Of a stretch of 64,000 nt of DNA, positions 61,834-64,000 are shown piece by piece. The notes under the pieces are model-generated. The model did not search any database. It was not told the DNA's origin and was given only the letters and a program-made list of their open reading frames with translations. Both the position numbers and the translations under genes were made by a program. Source of the stretch: Vibrio quintilis. Lineage in GTDB: Bacteria > Pseudomonadota > Gammaproteobacteria > Enterobacterales > Vibrionaceae. Where the stretch lies: contig NZ_AP024898.1 in NCBI RefSeq assembly GCF_024529975.1, positions 1,612,001 through 1,676,000 of the forward strand, written 5' to 3'. The number at the start of each line of letters is the position of its first letter. Positions within the stretch are counted from its first letter, which is position 1.

Positions 61834-64000
61834 TTAACGTTTTACCTGCTTTAGTTTCCAGATATTATCAACATAATCCCGGATACTGCGGTCGGAGCTG
61901 AATTTACCTACCAGCGCTGTATTTATAATCGCTTTTTTCGCCCAGCCGGTCTGATCCCGGTATTGCTGATCGACTCTGGCCTGCGCTTCGACATAAGAGG
62001 CGAAGTCCGCCAGTACAAGATACGGATCCCCGCCATCGAGCAAACTTTCATAAATGGTTCTGAGCTTCCCGGGATGACCCGGCGTGAATGTATCACCTAA
62101 CAGCAGATCCAGAGATGCTTTGAGCAAAGGATCCGCATTGTAGTAGTCATATGGGTTATAGCCACTGGCTTTTAATTTCTCGACCTCGTCCACTTCTAAG
62201 CCGAAAATATAGATATTCTCATCCCCGACTTCTTCACGGATTTCAACGTTCGCGCCATCCATTGTTCCGATGGTTAATGCACCATTCAGCGCCATCTTCA
62301 TATTACCGGTACCGGAGGCTTCCTTCCCGGCCGTTGAGATTTGTTCGGACACATCGGTTGCGGGAATAATGATTTCAGCCATACTGACCCGGTAATCCGG
62401 AACGAAGACAATTTTAAGTTTTTCATTCACCTTCGGATCATGATTGATTTTTTCTGCAATCATATTAATCGCATAAATAATTTCTTTTGCCAGGTAATAA
62501 CCGGGGGCCGCTTTCGCTGCGAAAATAAAGACTCTGGGTTCCATCTCAAACTGCGGGTTTTCCATCAACCGGTAATACAGAGATAAAATATGCAATAAAT
62601 TCAGATGCTGACGCTTGTATTCGTGTAACCGCTTGATCTGAACATCAAAAATGGCATCGGTATTCAGATCAATATCCAGATGCGCTTTGACCCACTCTGC
62701 CAGACGGACTTTATTCTCTTTTTTCACCGCCATAAATTCATGCTGAAAGTCGCGGTCATCCGCCAGTTCTTTCAGTGCTGCCAGCTCATCCAGCGCAACC
62801 GGCCACGAATCACCAATTTTTGAGGTAATCAGATCGGATAAACCGGGATTACAATACTGTAGCCAGCGCCTTGGCGTAATTCCGTTGGTCACATTCAACA
62901 GCCGGTTTGGATAGAGCTCATTAAATTCAGGGAAAAGATCTCTTTTGACTAATTCGGAGTGCATTGCGGCCACACCGTTCACTGCATAAGAACCGACTAC
63001 ACAAAGATTGGCCATCCGGACCATCCGGTGGAACCCTTCCTGAATAATCGACAGCTTTTGCTGCTTGTTCACATCCCCCGGCCACTGCGCCCGGACTTCC
63101 TGTAAGAAACGATGATTGATATCGTAGATGATTTCCATATGACGGGGTAGCAGCCGGAGAATCAAGGCTTCATCCCATGTTTCAAGCGCCTCAGGTAATA
63201 ACGTGTGATTGGTATAAGCAAATGTCTGACTGCTGATATTCCAGGCTTCATTCCAGTTTATGCCTTTCTCATCAAGCAGAATCCGCATCAATTCGGGAAT
63301 CGCAATAGCCGGATGGGTATCATTCAGCTGGATAGTTTCATATTTGGGTAAATCTTCTATAGCATGGCCGGCCAGTTCATGTCGCCGGAGAATATCTCTG
63401 ATCGACGCAGCACTATGAAAATACTGCTGCATCAGACGCAGGGTTTTGCCTTTTTCATGGTTGTCATTCGGATAGAGAACCTTGGTAATGTTCCCGGCAT
63501 CAATCAGCGCGTGCTGTGCTTCAAAGTAGTTTCCGTTGTTAAAGCTTTCAAGTGAAAATGGTGCGATCGCCTGACATTCCCACAAGCGGAGCGGATAAAC
63601 GGTATCACTCTTATATCCGACGACCGGAATATCCCATGGCATGCCTTTTACACTCATACCGGGAATCCAGCGCCGCACTTCCCTGCCATTCACCTCTTCA
63701 GTCTGAACATGCCCGTAGAAGCCAATTTCCTGCGCCAGTTCTGGTCTTGCAACTTCCCAGGGATAACCTTCGACACCGCACCAGGCATCCGGCGCTTCCT
63801 GCTGGTGGCCCTCTTTAAAAGACTGCTTAAACAAGCCGTACTCATAATGTAAGCCATAACCCACGGCAGGGAATTCCTGCGCAGCCAGTGAATCCATAAA
63901 ACAGGCTGCAAGGCGGCCAAGACCACCGTTGCCAAGTGATGGATCCCGCTCCTCTTCCAGTAGCTCAGATAAATCCTGTCCGAGCTCACTCATAGCATCA
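61834..64000 (-). CDS. glgP: Glycogen/maltodextrin phosphorylase, N-terminus outside the window
   Basis: About 720 residues of a GT35 phosphorylase releasing glucose-1-phosphate from glycogen or maltodextrin. The visible part begins just before DPSLGNGGLGRLAACFMDSL, so about 95-100 residues lie beyond the right edge. Later motifs: LNDTHPAIAIPELMR, VTNGITPRRWLQ, the HEYKRQ region and the pyridoxal-phosphate segment EASGTGNMKMALNGALTIG with its lysine. It could equally be called MalP; the family does not separate them reliably by eye. In V. cholerae, as recalled, malQ lies between the phosphorylase and glgB; here it does not. Confidence 0.93.
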   Translation of the reverse strand, partial: DAMSELGQDLSELLEEERDPSLGNGGLGRLAACFMDSLAAQEFPAVGYGLHYEYGLFKQSFKEGHQQEAPDAWCGVEGYPWEVARPELAQEIGFYGHVQTEEVNGREVRRWIPGMSVKGMPWDIPVVGYKSDTVYPLRLWECQAIAPFSLESFNNGNYFEAQHALIDAGNITKVLYPNDNHEKGKTLRLMQQYFHSAASIRDILRRHELAGHAIEDLPKYETIQLNDTHPAIAIPELMRILLDEKGINWNEAWNISSQTFAYTNHTLLPEALETWDEALILRLLPRHMEIIYDINHRFLQEVRAQWPGDVNKQQKLSIIQEGFHRMVRMANLCVVGSYAVNGVAAMHSELVKRDLFPEFNELYPNRLLNVTNGITPRRWLQYCNPGLSDLITSKIGDSWPVALDELAALKELADDRDFQHEFMAVKKENKVRLAEWVKAHLDIDLNTDAIFDVQIKRLHEYKRQHLNLLHILSLYYRLMENPQFEMEPRVFIFAAKAAPGYYLAKEIIYAINMIAEKINHDPKVNEKLKIVFVPDYRVSMAEIIIPATDVSEQISTAGKEASGTGNMKMALNGALTIGTMDGANVEIREEVGDENIYIFGLEVDEVEKLKASGYNPYDYYNADPLLKASLDLLLGDTFTPGHPGKLRTIYESLLDGGDPYLVLADFASYVEAQARVDQQYRDQTGWAKKAIINTALVGKFSSDRSIRDYVDNIWKLKQVKR

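Noticed and set aside
1..64000. tRNA, rRNA or prophage genes
   Set aside because: No cloverleaf, rRNA segment, integrase or phage structural gene was recognised on either strand.

Overview
The window is a stretch of a Vibrio genome, most likely the second chromosome. The evidence is family content and order recalled from V. cholerae chromosome II, not an alignment: glgP, glgB, an hcp next to glgB, an INDY-type dicarboxylate carrier with both SNT motifs at the VcINDY positions, glgX, sstT, a DUF368 protein, a PlzD-like PilZ protein, phrB with a MerR regulator, lpp, a pst operon and a ShyA-like endopeptidase occur in much the same order there. A Qrr quorum-sensing RNA with a sigma-54 promoter and LuxO-type boxes also points to Vibrio. 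The species cannot be fixed from the sequence.

Layout. 0-5 kb: acyl-CoA thioesterase, a small secreted protein, a DUF3820 protein with an orphan nucleotidyltransferase, a Fur-box gene, an EamA transporter and speG. 5-11 kb: ppiC, a CheV-type protein, an XRE regulator facing an unknown gene, the Qrr RNA and a membrane diguanylate cyclase. 11-17 kb: TetR regulator and MipA/OmpV protein, an old-yellow-enzyme-type oxidoreductase, a disrupted GNAT gene and a porin. 17-25 kb: GGDEF-EAL protein, ShyA-like peptidase, a stand-alone CBM48 protein and pstSCAB. 25-34 kb: chemoreceptor, DEAD-box helicase, lpp, and an overlapping four-gene operon (DUF523/DUF1722, MerR, photolyase, L,D-transpeptidase). 34-43 kb: paired TPR-GGDEF proteins, an MFS carrier, PilZ protein, DUF368 protein, SstT and a Sel1-repeat protein. 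43-57 kb: glgX, ABC exporter, MINPP-like lipoprotein phosphatase, DUF445, INDY carrier, AEC carrier, a wrecked NTPDase gene, DUF5062, GNAT, flotillin and an NfeD-like partner. 57-64 kb: an Hcp-effector-immunity module, then glgB and glgP.

Themes. Cyclic-di-GMP (five proteins), envelope and peptidoglycan maintenance, glycogen metabolism (glgX, glgB, glgP, CBM48 protein) and small-molecule transport dominate.

The two strongest novelties are these. (1) A family of palindromic elements with ends TATACCCAAGCAACCTGAAG / CTTCAGGTTGTTTGGGTATA, 39 to 266 bp long, behaves as a TA-targeting miniature transposable element. Removing the element plus one TA at 15489 and at 53253 restores continuous reading frames in a GNAT gene and an NTPDase gene, and at 989 it restores a plausible gene end. 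(2) At the glgB boundary, where V. cholerae carries its hcp-2/vgrG-2 cluster, this genome has an hcp of a different clade, followed by an unrecognised protein with a hydrophobic hairpin and an overlapping AT-rich membrane-protein gene. I read this pair as a candidate type VI secretion membrane toxin and its immunity protein.
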